Shown here: piece after piece, positions 44,167-53,383 of the stretch
How the letters are laid out: each line of letters opens with the position of its first letter
Numbering within the stretch: position 1 is the stretch's first letter
Notes under the pieces: generated by a model
Told to the model about the DNA's origin: nothing
The model's database searches: none
Seen by the model: the letters and a program-made list of their open reading frames with translations, nothing else
From: Erythrobacter sp.
GTDB taxonomy: Bacteria > Pseudomonadota > Alphaproteobacteria > Sphingomonadales > Sphingomonadaceae
Length of the DNA: 64,000 nucleotides
Direction of reading: 5' to 3'
Assembly: GCF_030066995.1 (NCBI RefSeq)
Contig: NZ_JASJAP010000001.1
Span: 851,230-915,229 of the forward strand
Program-made: the position numbers and the translations under genes

Positions 44167-45576
44167 ATGTCAGTGAGTTACGACGTTGCAGTGCTTGGTT
44201 CCGGCCCCGGAGGCTATGTCGCCGCAATTCGCTGCGCGCAGCTTGGTTTGAAAACCGCCATCGTCGAACGCGAAAACCTCGGCGGCATCTGCCTCAACTG
44301 GGGCTGTATCCCTACCAAGGCGATGCTCAGATCGGCTGAGATCTACCACTACATGCAGAACGCGCACGATTACGGTCTGGTGGCCAAGGGGATCGAGGCG
44401 GATCTAGAGGCCATCGTGAGCCGCAGCCGGGGCGTCGCCAAACAGCTCAATCAGGGCGTCGGGCACCTGATGAAGAAGAACAAGATCACCGTCCATATGG
44501 GCGAGGGCTCTCTTACCGGCGCCACGTCGCTGGCAGTGACGAGCGACAAGGGCACCGAAGATCTTGCCGCCAAACACGTGATCCTCGCCACGGGAGCGCG
44601 GGCGCGCGATCTGCCGTTCGCCCCGACCGACGGCAAACGAATATGGACCTATCGCCACGCGATGGTGCCACCCGAAAAGCCGACCAAGCTGCTTATCATC
44701 GGTTCAGGCGCGATCGGGATCGAGTTTGCCAGCTTCTACAACGACATCGGCGTCGATGTGACGGTCGTGGAAATGCTCGACCGTATCGTTCCGGCTGAAG
44801 ACGAAGAGATTTCGGCCTTTCTTGAAAAGGCGATGGTCAAGCAGGGAATGACCATTCTTACCGGCACCGGGGTTGAAGACCTAAAGGTCAGCGACAAGGG
44901 GGTCACCGCGTCCATTACGGGCAAGGACGGGACGGTCAGCGAGACCGAATTCAGCCATGTCATCAGCGCCATCGGCATTCAGCCCAACACCGAGAACATC
45001 GGGCTGGAAGATTACGTTGAGATGGATCGCGGCTTCATCCAGATCGATCCGCTCGGGCGCACCAAGACCCCGGGTCTTTGGGCGATTGGCGACTGCACGC
45101 CGGGCCCTTGGCTTGCGCACAAGGCCAGCCACGAAGGCGTCGCCTGCGCGGAAGCCATCGCGCAGGAGCTGGGCGATACAGACGTTCACCCGCACGCCAT
45201 GGATCGCAGCGCGATACCCGGCTGCACCTATTGCCACCCGCAAGTGGCAAGCGTTGGCTTGACTGAGGCTCAGGCAAAAGAAGCCGGGCACGCGATCAAG
45301 GTGGGGCGCTTTCCCTTCATCGGCAACGGCAAGGCCATCGCGCTGGGTGAGGCGGAGGGCCTCATCAAGACGGTATTCGACGCTGGCACCGGCGAATTGC
45401 TGGGCGCGCATATGGTGGGCGCGGAAGTGACCGAGCTGATCCAGGGCTACACTATCGGCAAGACCTTGGAGACGACCGAGGCCGAAATCATGCAGACGGT
45501 CTTCCCCCATCCCACCCTTTCGGAGATGATGCACGAGAGTGTGCTCGACGCTTATGGCCGCGCTTTGCACTTCTAG
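44167..45576 (+). CDS. lpdA: dihydrolipoyl dehydrogenase (E3)
   Basis: FAD-dependent E3 that reoxidises lipoyl groups of pyruvate and other 2-oxoacid dehydrogenases; 469 residues. FAD-binding GSGPGGYVAAIR at 11-22, redox disulfide C42/C47 (GGICLNWGCIPTKAML), NAD-binding LLIIGSGAIGIEFASFY, and the C-terminal HPTLSEMMHESVL holding the active-site His-Glu pair. I chose the ATG at 44167 (MSVSYDVAVLGSG). Its position near pdhC supports use by the PDH complex. Confidence 0.95.
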   Translation: MSVSYDVAVLGSGPGGYVAAIRCAQLGLKTAIVERENLGGICLNWGCIPTKAMLRSAEIYHYMQNAHDYGLVAKGIEADLEAIVSRSRGVAKQLNQGVGHLMKKNKITVHMGEGSLTGATSLAVTSDKGTEDLAAKHVILATGARARDLPFAPTDGKRIWTYRHAMVPPEKPTKLLIIGSGAIGIEFASFYNDIGVDVTVVEMLDRIVPAEDEEISAFLEKAMVKQGMTILTGTGVEDLKVSDKGVTASITGKDGTVSETEFSHVISAIGIQPNTENIGLEDYVEMDRGFIQIDPLGRTKTPGLWAIGDCTPGPWLAHKASHEGVACAEAIAQELGDTDVHPHAMDRSAIPGCTYCHPQVASVGLTEAQAKEAGHAIKVGRFPFIGNGKAIALGEAEGLIKTVFDAGTGELLGAHMVGAEVTELIQGYTIGKTLETTEAEIMQTVFPHPTLSEMMHESVLDAYGRALHF

Positions 45577-45586
45577 GTCCTGGTCG

Positions 45587-45606
45587 CGCGTGGGAAGACG
45601 CGTTTT
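45587..45606 (+). terminator. weak intrinsic terminator after lpdA
   Basis: CGCGT-GGGAAG-ACGCG (45587-45602) followed by TTTT and, after GGC, another TTTT. The stem is only 5 base pairs, so termination efficiency is doubtful. Confidence 0.35.
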
Positions 45607-45626
45607 GGCTTTTCATGGTGAGGGTT

Positions 45627-45654
45627 TTGCGATGCCGCGCTGGCGTGCTATGAC
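45627..45654 (+). promoter_or_regulatory. possible promoter of the 45.7-48.6 kb cluster
   Basis: TTGCGA (45627-45632), 16-base spacer, TATGAC (45649-45654), 33 bases before the first gene of the ABC cluster. It resembles a relaxed sigma-70 promoter. Confidence 0.35.
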
Positions 45655-45687
45655 CTCGCGCCAGAACTGAAAGAGTGGCCTACCGTA

Positions 45688-46035
45688 ATGCAGTTTCGTC
45701 ATCTATTCGTGAGTTTGGTCAGCGCTGCGGCGCTTGGTGTCGGGGCCTCTGCGTCCGCCTGTGATCGGCATGGCCCGGATCAGGCCCACGGTTTCCAACG
45801 CTACAATCCCTTTGCTCAGGCCCTTCATAACCTGACCAATCACAATCCACTGCTCGCAGATGAGGCCGCGGAAAGGCGCGTCGCCGAGATCAAACGCCGC
45901 CCGCGGGCCGAGCGTGACGAGACGGATCGGGGCCGAGCGGAGCGGTCGGATGCGGCCGAGAAGACCGAGAGGGATTCCACGCGCGGCGAAGTCGAAGAGT
46001 TCGAAGAATTTGAAGAGCGAGCCGCGATCAGATAG
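45688..46035 (+). CDS. small exported protein, unknown
   Basis: A 115-residue protein with a clear signal peptide (MQFRHLFVSLVSAAALGVGASASA). The mature part has two halves: a His/Asn-containing segment (CDRHGPDQAHGFQRYNPFAQALHNLTNHN) and a highly charged tail of Arg and Glu (ERRVAEIKRRPRAERDE, then EVEEFEEFEE). No family recognised. It lies 2 bases before the ABC ATPase gene and heads the cluster, so a periplasmic role with the transporter, possibly metal-related, is conceivable but unproven. Confidence 0.6.
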   Translation: MQFRHLFVSLVSAAALGVGASASACDRHGPDQAHGFQRYNPFAQALHNLTNHNPLLADEAAERRVAEIKRRPRAERDETDRGRAERSDAAEKTERDSTRGEVEEFEEFEERAAIR

Positions 46036-46037
46036 TT

Positions 46038-46691
46038 ATGGAGCTCAAGGTCGAAGAGGTCGGCCTATCCTACGGCGCTCGACCGGTTCTGCAGAATGTT
46101 TCGTTCACGCTTGAACAGCAGGAAAGCGCGCTTCTGCTGGGGCCATCGGGTTCGGGTAAATCGAGCCTTCTCAACATCATCTGCGGCCTGCAAACGCCCG
46201 ATCGGGGAACGGTAACACTCGGGACCGAACGAGTGGTGAGCGCCGATGGTTCAGCGAACAGCGATGCGGTCCGGCGGCGGTCCATGGGCATCATCTTCCA
46301 GACCCTGCGGCTGGTTTCGGCGCTTTCCTTGAAAGCCAATCTGCTGCTCGCTCAGAAGATTCAGAACGGCGCGCACGACCCGAACCTCGTCCAGGAGACG
46401 CTCGATAGACTTGGTATCGCGGATCGCGCCAATGCGCGCCCGTTCGAACTGAGCCAGGGGGAGGCGCAAAGGGCGGCGATCGCGCGCGCTCTGGTCGTCA
46501 AGCCGACCCTGCTGATTGCGGACGAACCCACATCCGCGCTTGACGCCGCCAACGCCGAGCGCGCCGCACAGCTGCTGCTCGATGTGGCAAGAAACGCGGG
46601 CGCGTCTTTGCTTGTGGCGACGCACGACCAGCGTCTCAACGCCTTGTTTGCGCGCACGATGACGCTCGATAACGGAAGGCTCGCTGCGTGA
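46038..46691 (+). CDS. ABC transporter ATP-binding protein (LolD/MacB type)
   Basis: A 217-residue ATPase with Walker A GPSGSGKSS at 35-43, a Q-loop near FQTLRLVSALS, signature LSQGEAQRAAIARAL and Walker B LLIADEPTSALD. The LolD/MacB class powers FtsX-like permeases that mechanically move or extract envelope substrates rather than importing through a channel. It overlaps the permease gene by 4 bases (GTGA). Confidence 0.88.
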   Translation: MELKVEEVGLSYGARPVLQNVSFTLEQQESALLLGPSGSGKSSLLNIICGLQTPDRGTVTLGTERVVSADGSANSDAVRRRSMGIIFQTLRLVSALSLKANLLLAQKIQNGAHDPNLVQETLDRLGIADRANARPFELSQGEAQRAAIARALVVKPTLLIADEPTSALDAANAERAAQLLLDVARNAGASLLVATHDQRLNALFARTMTLDNGRLAA

Positions 46692-48031
46692 TCTCGCTTG
46701 CTCTTGCCTATTTGCGCGATCGCCCACTCACCACCGCGTTGAATGTCGCGTTGCTCGCGATTGCGGTCGCCATGCTCATTCTGCTGCTGCAACTCGGCGC
46801 GCAGGCGAGCGAGCGGCTGGAGCGCGATGGCCGCGATGTCGATCTGGTCGTGGGGGCGAAAGGCTCGCCGCTTCAACTGATCCTTTCGAGTGTGTTCCAC
46901 GTCGATCAACCGACCGGCAATGTGCCGTTCGCCGCGCTTGATCTGCTGCGCAGGGACCCTTCGGTCGCGCGCGCGGTGCCGCTTGCTCTGGGCGACAATT
47001 TCAGAGGGTATCGTATCGTCGGAACCGATGAGAGTTTCGCCGATCTCTACCAGACCCGAATTGCGCAAGGGCGGGGGTTCGATGCGCCAATGGAGGCAGT
47101 TCTGGGCGCCTCGGTCGCGGCACAGACCGGCGCGCGGCTGGGGCAGATGTTCATCGGCAGCCATGGCCTGACCACAGATGAGGACGGCGACCACGGGCAT
47201 GAAAACGCGCCGTTCACAACGGTCGGGATCCTTGAGCCGACCGGAACGGTGGCCGATCGCCTGATCCTGACGCCCTTCGAAAGCGTCTGGGAGGTTCATG
47301 GGATAAAGCATGATCACGACCATGACACTGACGATGATCACGACCATGACCATGGCGATGACCATGAGGGGGACGAGCACGCGCACGAGGGGCACGATCA
47401 CGCTGAGGAGGAAGAGGCCGCCTCTCCGTTCGTGGGAGCAAGCGGCCAGTCACCGCGGGTTCTCCAGGCTCGCAGCCGTGTGCTCGAACAGGAGCTTACC
47501 GCGCTGCTGGTGACCTATCGCAACGCTTCGGGCGCGGTCCGCATACCCTCGCTCATCAATCGGCAGACGCAGATGCAATCCGCAGTACCGGCGGTCGAGA
47601 CGACGCGTCTGCTGGAGTTGATCGGGGCAAGCTTTGACGGCATCAGACTGTTCGCCTGGCTGCTGACGGCGACGGGCGGCCTCGCGATCTTTGTCGCTCT
47701 GCTCAATATGGCGCGCAGCCGCGAGGGAGATCTGGCTTTGCTCAGGGTCATGGGCGCGAGCCGCGTTCAGGTTGTCGCAACGGTCGTTATGGAAGGCGTG
47801 ATCACAGCGGCGTTGGGAGCCGTTCTGGGATGGATCGCCGCTCATACGCTGATCGCCTTGGCCAAGTCGAACTTTGCAACGCTGGCCGATCTGGGTCTGA
47901 CCGCCTGGAACATCATGCCGGCGGAGGGCTTCCTGTTGATCGGCGTTGTCGGTATCGGCGCGCTGGCCGCGCTCATACCGGCGTGGCGGGTTTACAAGGT
48001 GGACCCCGCCCGGATTATGGCGCGAATTTGA
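46688..48031 (+). CDS. FtsX-like ABC permease with His/Asp-rich loop
   Basis: A 447-residue permease with the MacB/FtsX layout: one N-terminal helix, a large periplasmic domain, and three C-terminal helices (LTATGGLAIFVALLN, VVMEGVITAALGAVLGW, EGFLLIGVVGIGALAALIPAW). Residues 204-238 within the periplasmic part hold 12 histidines and 12 aspartates in 35 residues (for example HDHDHDTDDDHDHDHGDD), a likely zinc- or other divalent-metal-binding loop. It starts with a GTG at 46688. With the ATPase and the following DUF3299 protein this resembles the zinc-regulated zrg operon described in Vibrio (from memory, not verified). Confidence 0.85.
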   Translation: MISLALAYLRDRPLTTALNVALLAIAVAMLILLLQLGAQASERLERDGRDVDLVVGAKGSPLQLILSSVFHVDQPTGNVPFAALDLLRRDPSVARAVPLALGDNFRGYRIVGTDESFADLYQTRIAQGRGFDAPMEAVLGASVAAQTGARLGQMFIGSHGLTTDEDGDHGHENAPFTTVGILEPTGTVADRLILTPFESVWEVHGIKHDHDHDTDDDHDHDHGDDHEGDEHAHEGHDHAEEEEAASPFVGASGQSPRVLQARSRVLEQELTALLVTYRNASGAVRIPSLINRQTQMQSAVPAVETTRLLELIGASFDGIRLFAWLLTATGGLAIFVALLNMARSREGDLALLRVMGASRVQVVATVVMEGVITAALGAVLGWIAAHTLIALAKSNFATLADLGLTAWNIMPAEGFLLIGVVGIGALAALIPAWRVYKVDPARIMARI

Positions 48032-48035
48032 TGGG

Positions 48036-48560
48036 ATGAAGGCAATTATGACATCGAACGGAATTCTGGGCGCCGTGGCCGCAATGGGTATGAGCCTGGC
48101 CGTCTTGTCGGGGCCACTCTTGGCGCAGGCGCCGGACCCCAAAATGGGGCCGCCTGTCGAGGATATCTGGAAGCCGGCCCCAACGCCCAAAGGCGGAACC
48201 TCATGGACTGTGCTTGAGGCCACCCAGGAGGAACAGCGCCTGGACGAAAATGGCTTCATCCGCTCAAAACCCGTTTTCACGAACGATGTCAAAAAGCTGG
48301 AGGGCAAGAGGATCAAGGTCGCCGGATGGATGCTTCCTTTGGAAGAATCGCGCACTCAAAAGCGCTTCGTGCTGCTCGGCTATCCTCCCGGATGCCCCTA
48401 TCACTTTCACGCCGCGCCTAATCAGTACATCGAGGTGTTCGCGAACACGCCCTTTCCCACCGACGAGAAGAACGCCCATGTGGTGAGCGGCGTGCTTGAA
48501 CTGACCGGGTACGACGAGAGCGGTGTCTTCTATCGCCTGCGTCAGGCAAAACCCTCCTGA
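48036..48560 (+). CDS. DUF3299 family exported protein
   Basis: A 174-residue protein with a signal peptide (MTSNGILGAVAAMGMSLAVL region, ending LLAQA) and a DUF3299-like domain: KKLEGKRIKVAGWMLPLEES, then LLGYPPGCPYHFHAAPNQYIE, then HVVSGVLELTG. The CPYHFH patch could bind metal. The start at 48036 is 4 bases after the permease stop, so it is in the same operon. DUF3299 genes often accompany this type of ABC transporter; function unknown. Confidence 0.72.
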   Translation: MKAIMTSNGILGAVAAMGMSLAVLSGPLLAQAPDPKMGPPVEDIWKPAPTPKGGTSWTVLEATQEEQRLDENGFIRSKPVFTNDVKKLEGKRIKVAGWMLPLEESRTQKRFVLLGYPPGCPYHFHAAPNQYIEVFANTPFPTDEKNAHVVSGVLELTGYDESGVFYRLRQAKPS

Positions 48561-48651
48561 CGCCTCGAGCGACCAAGAACTTGCTCGATTAACGCTTGAC
48601 CCCACGCATCGCGTCGTCTTTTTGCCCCTCACGCATTCGTTCGTCTCTCAA

Positions 48652-48670
48652 GCCAGCGCCAAGCGCTGGC
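48652..48670 (+). repeat. perfect 8-bp hairpin in the leader of the S46 peptidase
   Basis: GCCAGCGC-CAA-GCGCTGGC, 20 bases before the ATG at 48690. No T-run follows. It could act in the mRNA leader or mark the end of the previous operon. Confidence 0.45.
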
Positions 48671-48689
48671 GCAACTACAGGGTTGCAGC

Positions 48690-50858
48690 ATGACCATGAC
48701 CCGACTGGCCACGATCGGCCTTACGCTCAGCGCGGCTTTGAGCGCCCCTCTGGCTGCCAAAGAGGGCATGTATACGCCCGACCAGCTGAAAGAGATCAGC
48801 GATGAACTTCGGGAAACCGGCTTGGAGCTTGATCCGGCAACGCTGGCCGATCTCACCAGCTTTCCGATGGGCGCGGTGGTCTCGCTGGGCGGGTGTTCGG
48901 CGAGTTTCGTGTCGCCAGAAGGGCTCGTCGTCACCAATCACCACTGCGCGCGCGGTTCGGTGCAATTCAACTCGACGGCTGAAAACAACTATCTCGAAAA
49001 CGGCTTTCTCGCCGCGACCAAGACCGATGAGCTTCCCGCCGCGCCCGGCTCGCGCGTATACGTAACCACCGAAGTGACCGACGTGACCGATGCTGTTCGC
49101 GAGGGCACCGAGGGTATGGAGCCGCTGGCGCGCTATGAACTTGTCGAGCAGCGCCGCAAGGATATCATCGCGGGATGCGAGGAAGCGGCGGGCTATCGCT
49201 GTCAAGTCTCCGGCTTTTTCGGAGGCGCACAGTACAAACTGATCAAGCGCCTCGAAGTGCGCGACGTGCGGCTTGTTTACGCGCCCGCGGATTCGATTGG
49301 CAAATATGGTGGCGACATCGACAACTGGCAGTGGCCGCGCCACACTGGCGATTTCGCCTTTTACCGCGCCTATGTCGCGCCCGACGGCTCGGCGGCGGAC
49401 TTCGGCGAAGCGAATGTTCCCTACAAGCCGGAGCATCACCTCAAAGTGAGCGCGGCGGGCGTTGAAGACGGCGACTTTGTCATGGTCGCAGGCTATCCGG
49501 GCGCCACGAGCCGCTACACGCTCCTTGCGGAGGTCGAGAACACGTTCGACTGGAATTACCCGACCTTCCAGAAGCTTATCGAAGAATGGATCGCCACGAT
49601 CGAAGAGGCCGCGCCCGAAGGCTCGGAAGCGCGGGTCAAGTATGAAAGTCTGCTCGCCGGGCTCAATAATTTTGAGAAGAACCTGCGCGGCCAGATGGAA
49701 GGCGCGCAGCGGGTTGGACTTGTCGACCGACGCCGCGCCCGCGAAGCCGCTTTGGCTGAGTGGATCGCGACCGATCCCTCCCGCACCGAATACGGCGCCG
49801 CCATTGCCTCGTTGGCCGAGCTTTCCGAGGAGAGCGCCAAGGCCGCGCGCACCAATTTCTGGTACGGGAACGCCACGAGGGCGCAACTGTTCGGCGTGGC
49901 GCGGCGGCTATATCGTCTCTCCAAGGAGCGCCAGAAGCCCAACGCCGAGCGCGAAAGCGGCTATCAGGAACGCGACATGACATTCTTCAGGCAAAGCATG
50001 GAGGCAATCGACCGGCGCTACGATGCGGGCGTCGACAAGGCGACCTGGATTCTGTTCTTGACCGGCTACCTAGCGCAGCCCGTTGAAGAACGCGTTGCAG
50101 AGCTTGACGAGGCCATGGGCTTCACTGCCGAGACTACGGCGGACGATCTGCCCGAGCTGTTGGACGCGTTCTACGCGGGAACAACGCTGGGCGATCTCGA
50201 CACGCGCCTGGCGCTGATGGAAGCCTCGCCGGAAGACTTCGAGGCAAGCGAGGATCCGTTCATCAAGCTTGCGGTCGCGATGTACGATTACGGCTTCGAA
50301 CTTGAAACGCAGAGCAAGACCCGCGCGGGCCGCAGCCTTGCGCTGCGCCCGGACTATATGGAAGCGATCACCGCGTGGCAGGCGGAGCAGGGCGTTCTCG
50401 CCTATCCCGACGCCAACAGCACCTTGCGCGTCACCTTTGGCAACGTTCTGGGCGGTTCGCCGCAGGACGGGCTCATCTACGCGCCGTTCACCACGCTCGA
50501 AGGAATCACCGCCAAGGACACCGGCGAAGACCCATTCAACGCGCCCAAGCGTCAACTCGAATTGATCGAGGCGGGCGAATACGGCGAATACAAGCTGGAC
50601 GCGATCGGCTCTGTGCCGGTCAACTTCCTGTCCGATCTTGATGTAACCGGCGGGAATAGCGGCTCGGCCACGCTCAACTCTAGGGGTGAGCTTGTCGGAC
50701 TGCTGTTCGACGGGACCTATGAGAGCATCAATTCGGACTGGGATTTCGACCCGCGCACCACCCGCTCGATCCACGTGGATTCGCGCTACATGCTGTGGGT
50801 CATGGAAAAAGTGGACGGGGCGCAGGCCCTGATCGATGAAATGGACGTTGTTGACTGA
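48690..50858 (+). CDS. S46 family dipeptidyl-peptidase (DPP7/DPP11 type)
   Basis: A 722-residue secreted serine exopeptidase that removes dipeptides from N-termini. Signal peptide about 1-23. Chymotrypsin-like triad: histidine in TNHHC (82-86), aspartate about 209 in GGDIDNW, and serine about 657 in TGGNSGSATL, with the helical S46 insertion between. Whether it prefers hydrophobic (DPP7) or acidic (DPP11) residues is not decided here. Followed after 53 bases by the M1 peptidase, suggesting a shared role in peptide nutrition. Confidence 0.9.
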   Translation: MTMTRLATIGLTLSAALSAPLAAKEGMYTPDQLKEISDELRETGLELDPATLADLTSFPMGAVVSLGGCSASFVSPEGLVVTNHHCARGSVQFNSTAENNYLENGFLAATKTDELPAAPGSRVYVTTEVTDVTDAVREGTEGMEPLARYELVEQRRKDIIAGCEEAAGYRCQVSGFFGGAQYKLIKRLEVRDVRLVYAPADSIGKYGGDIDNWQWPRHTGDFAFYRAYVAPDGSAADFGEANVPYKPEHHLKVSAAGVEDGDFVMVAGYPGATSRYTLLAEVENTFDWNYPTFQKLIEEWIATIEEAAPEGSEARVKYESLLAGLNNFEKNLRGQMEGAQRVGLVDRRRAREAALAEWIATDPSRTEYGAAIASLAELSEESAKAARTNFWYGNATRAQLFGVARRLYRLSKERQKPNAERESGYQERDMTFFRQSMEAIDRRYDAGVDKATWILFLTGYLAQPVEERVAELDEAMGFTAETTADDLPELLDAFYAGTTLGDLDTRLALMEASPEDFEASEDPFIKLAVAMYDYGFELETQSKTRAGRSLALRPDYMEAITAWQAEQGVLAYPDANSTLRVTFGNVLGGSPQDGLIYAPFTTLEGITAKDTGEDPFNAPKRQLELIEAGEYGEYKLDAIGSVPVNFLSDLDVTGGNSGSATLNSRGELVGLLFDGTYESINSDWDFDPRTTRSIHVDSRYMLWVMEKVDGAQALIDEMDVVD

Positions 50859-50911
50859 TCATCCGCACACGCGCGCCCATCAACTCACGCACCGAAACGA
50901 AGGAATATCCG

Positions 50912-53383
50912 TTGAGACTGATTGCGATTTTGCTCGCCTTTTTCGTTGCTCTTCCGGCTCACGCCCAGGGCATTCAACAGACCAAGGGCGACTATGAAGA
51001 CAAGTTCCGCCAGCTCGACGAAGTGCTTCCCGATCCCAACGTCTATCGCAACGCAAGCGGCGCGCCGGGCTTTCGCTATTGGCAGCAACAGGCGGATTAC
51101 AGGATCACGGCCGATCTGGATGAGAACAATCGCCGCCTGACGGCGAAGGCCACGATCACCTACAAGAACAACTCGCCCGATACGCTGCCGTGGATCTGGA
51201 TGCAGCTCGACCAGAACATCTTCAAGAAAGATTCGATGGCCGAGCTGACCAACACCTTTGGCGGTCCGGGTCGGCGCGGCCCCGCCGTCAGCGCCGGTGG
51301 TGGCGGCGCTCCAGCGCGCCTCAGCATGGAAGAGCTGCGCCGCCAGCAGGCGATGGAAGACAACAGCTATGGCTATGACATAACGCGGGTGAGCCTGACG
51401 AACGGGCGCGAGCTCTCGCATACGATTGTCGGCACGCTGATGCGGATTGACCTGGCCACCCCGCTACGCCCCGGTCAGAGCGTGAGCTTCAACATCGACT
51501 GGGCGTTCAACATCGTCGAGGAAAACGTGATCGTCGCGCGCTCGGGCTATGAGCATTTCCCGGACGATCCGCGCGAAGGCGGCAACGATATCTTCCTGTT
51601 TGCCCAGTGGTTCCCGCGCCTTGTGGCCTATTCGGACTACGAAGGCTGGCACAACAAGGAATTCCTCGGTCGCGGCGAGTTCACGCTCGAATTCGGCGAT
51701 TACGATGTGACGATGCGGGTGCCCAACGATCATATCGTTTCCTCGACCGGCGTCCTCACCAATCCCAGCGCGGTTCTGACGCCCACCCAGCGCCAGCGCC
51801 TTGCTCAGGCGCGCAACGCCGACGCGCCCGTGTTTATCGTGACACCGGAAGAGGCCGAGGCAAACGAGAGCAGCAACCCGACCGGAGTGAAGACCTGGCG
51901 CTACACCGCGAAGAACGTGCGCGATTTCGCCTGGGCGACGAGCCGCAAGTTCGCCTGGGATGCGCAGGGTCACAAACAGCCGGGCGCGGCCAACGAGACC
52001 GTGATGGCGATGTCGTTCTATCCCAAGGAAGGCGGCGAGCTGTGGCAGAAATACTCAACCGCTGCGGTTGTGCATACAATGAAGGTCTATTCGCGCTTCA
52101 GCTTCGACTACCCCTATCCCACGGCGCAATCGGTCAACGGACCGGTCGGGGGCATGGAATACCCGATGATTACCTTCAACGGGCCGCGCACCAATCTGAA
52201 CGAAGACGGCTCACGCACCTATTCGGAAAGCGAGAAGGTCTTCCTCGTGGGCGTCGTGATCCACGAGATCGGCCACATCTACTTCCCGATGACGGTGAAC
52301 TCGGACGAGCGGCAGTGGACGTGGATGGACGAGGGCATCAATTCGTTCCTCGACAGCGTCGCGGGCTACGAATGGGATCCGGACATGCCGTGGACCCGCA
52401 GCCTTCCGCGCGACCTTATCCCGTACATGACCTCGACCAATCAGGTTCCGATCATGACGCATTCGGACAGCGTGCTGAACCTGGGGCCGAACGCCTATGG
52501 CAAGCCCTCGGCGGCGTATCACATGCTGCGCGACACGATCATCGGGCGCGAGCGGTTCGACTTTGCGCTGCGCGAATACGCGCGCCGCTGGAAGTTCAAG
52601 CGCCCGACGCCGGCGGATTTCTTCCGCACGATCGAAGAGGCCTCAGGCACCGATCTCGACTGGTTCTGGCGCGGTTGGTTCTACACCACCGATCACGTCG
52701 ATATCTCGCTCGACACCATCCACCGCCTGCGCCTCGACACGGAGAACCCCGATATCGATCTGACGCGTCGCCGCGACGAGCTTGCGGGCGAGCCGGAGAA
52801 GGTGGGCGTGCGCTTGAACCGTGAACAAGGCCTGCCGATCTGGGTCCTCGAGAACCCCGGCGTCACCGATTTCTACGACGAAAACGATCAGTTCACCGTC
52901 ACGCCCAGGGACGTAAAGAGCTATGAGAGCTTTCTAGAGGGTCTCGAAGACTGGGAGCGCAAGGTTTTCGACCGCGCGATCGACGAGGACAAGAACTACT
53001 ATGTCCTGAATTTCTCCAACAAGGGCGGTCTCGTCATGCCGATCATTCTTGGCCTGACCTTTGCCGACGGCACGAGCGAGCGGATGATGATCCCGGCGGA
53101 GATCTGGCGGCGCAATTCGCGCAATGTCAGCAAGCTTCTGGTGTTTCCCAAAGACAAGGAGTTGGCCTCGGTCGAGGTCGATCCCGATTGGGAAACCGCC
53201 GACGCGGACATCTCGAATAACCATTATCCGCGCAAGATCATCGACAGCCGTGTCGAAGCCTTCAAGCGCCCCGCTCCGACGTCGCGGACTGGCCGCGACC
53301 TGATGGCCGAAGTGCTTGTCCCTGATTTGGAAGATGCCGAGGCAGACACCGACGACGAGGCCGCGACCGAGGGTAGCGAGTGA
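50912..53383 (+). CDS. M1 family metallopeptidase, exported
   Basis: An 823-residue zinc aminopeptidase-like protein. Signal peptide MRLIAILLAFFVALPAHAQG. The zinc site HEIGH is at 451-455 with the third ligand E474 (x18 spacing, WTWMDEGINSF). The exopeptidase loop GxMEN appears as GGMEYP, one residue off consensus. The start is a TTG at 50912 with GAAGGAA before it. The C-terminal 200 residues are beta-rich with an acidic tail (EDAEADTDDEAATEGSE). The DUF6702-like gene overlaps the 3' end by 4 bases. Confidence 0.9.
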   Translation: MRLIAILLAFFVALPAHAQGIQQTKGDYEDKFRQLDEVLPDPNVYRNASGAPGFRYWQQQADYRITADLDENNRRLTAKATITYKNNSPDTLPWIWMQLDQNIFKKDSMAELTNTFGGPGRRGPAVSAGGGGAPARLSMEELRRQQAMEDNSYGYDITRVSLTNGRELSHTIVGTLMRIDLATPLRPGQSVSFNIDWAFNIVEENVIVARSGYEHFPDDPREGGNDIFLFAQWFPRLVAYSDYEGWHNKEFLGRGEFTLEFGDYDVTMRVPNDHIVSSTGVLTNPSAVLTPTQRQRLAQARNADAPVFIVTPEEAEANESSNPTGVKTWRYTAKNVRDFAWATSRKFAWDAQGHKQPGAANETVMAMSFYPKEGGELWQKYSTAAVVHTMKVYSRFSFDYPYPTAQSVNGPVGGMEYPMITFNGPRTNLNEDGSRTYSESEKVFLVGVVIHEIGHIYFPMTVNSDERQWTWMDEGINSFLDSVAGYEWDPDMPWTRSLPRDLIPYMTSTNQVPIMTHSDSVLNLGPNAYGKPSAAYHMLRDTIIGRERFDFALREYARRWKFKRPTPADFFRTIEEASGTDLDWFWRGWFYTTDHVDISLDTIHRLRLDTENPDIDLTRRRDELAGEPEKVGVRLNREQGLPIWVLENPGVTDFYDENDQFTVTPRDVKSYESFLEGLEDWERKVFDRAIDEDKNYYVLNFSNKGGLVMPIILGLTFADGTSERMMIPAEIWRRNSRNVSKLLVFPKDKELASVEVDPDWETADADISNNHYPRKIIDSRVEAFKRPAPTSRTGRDLMAEVLVPDLEDAEADTDDEAATEGSE

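Noticed and set aside
47297..47401. The GATCAC/GACCAT run in the permease as a tandem DNA repeat
   Set aside because: It is an in-frame coding run of His and Asp codons inside an otherwise normal permease; it is irregular and best explained by the protein loop.
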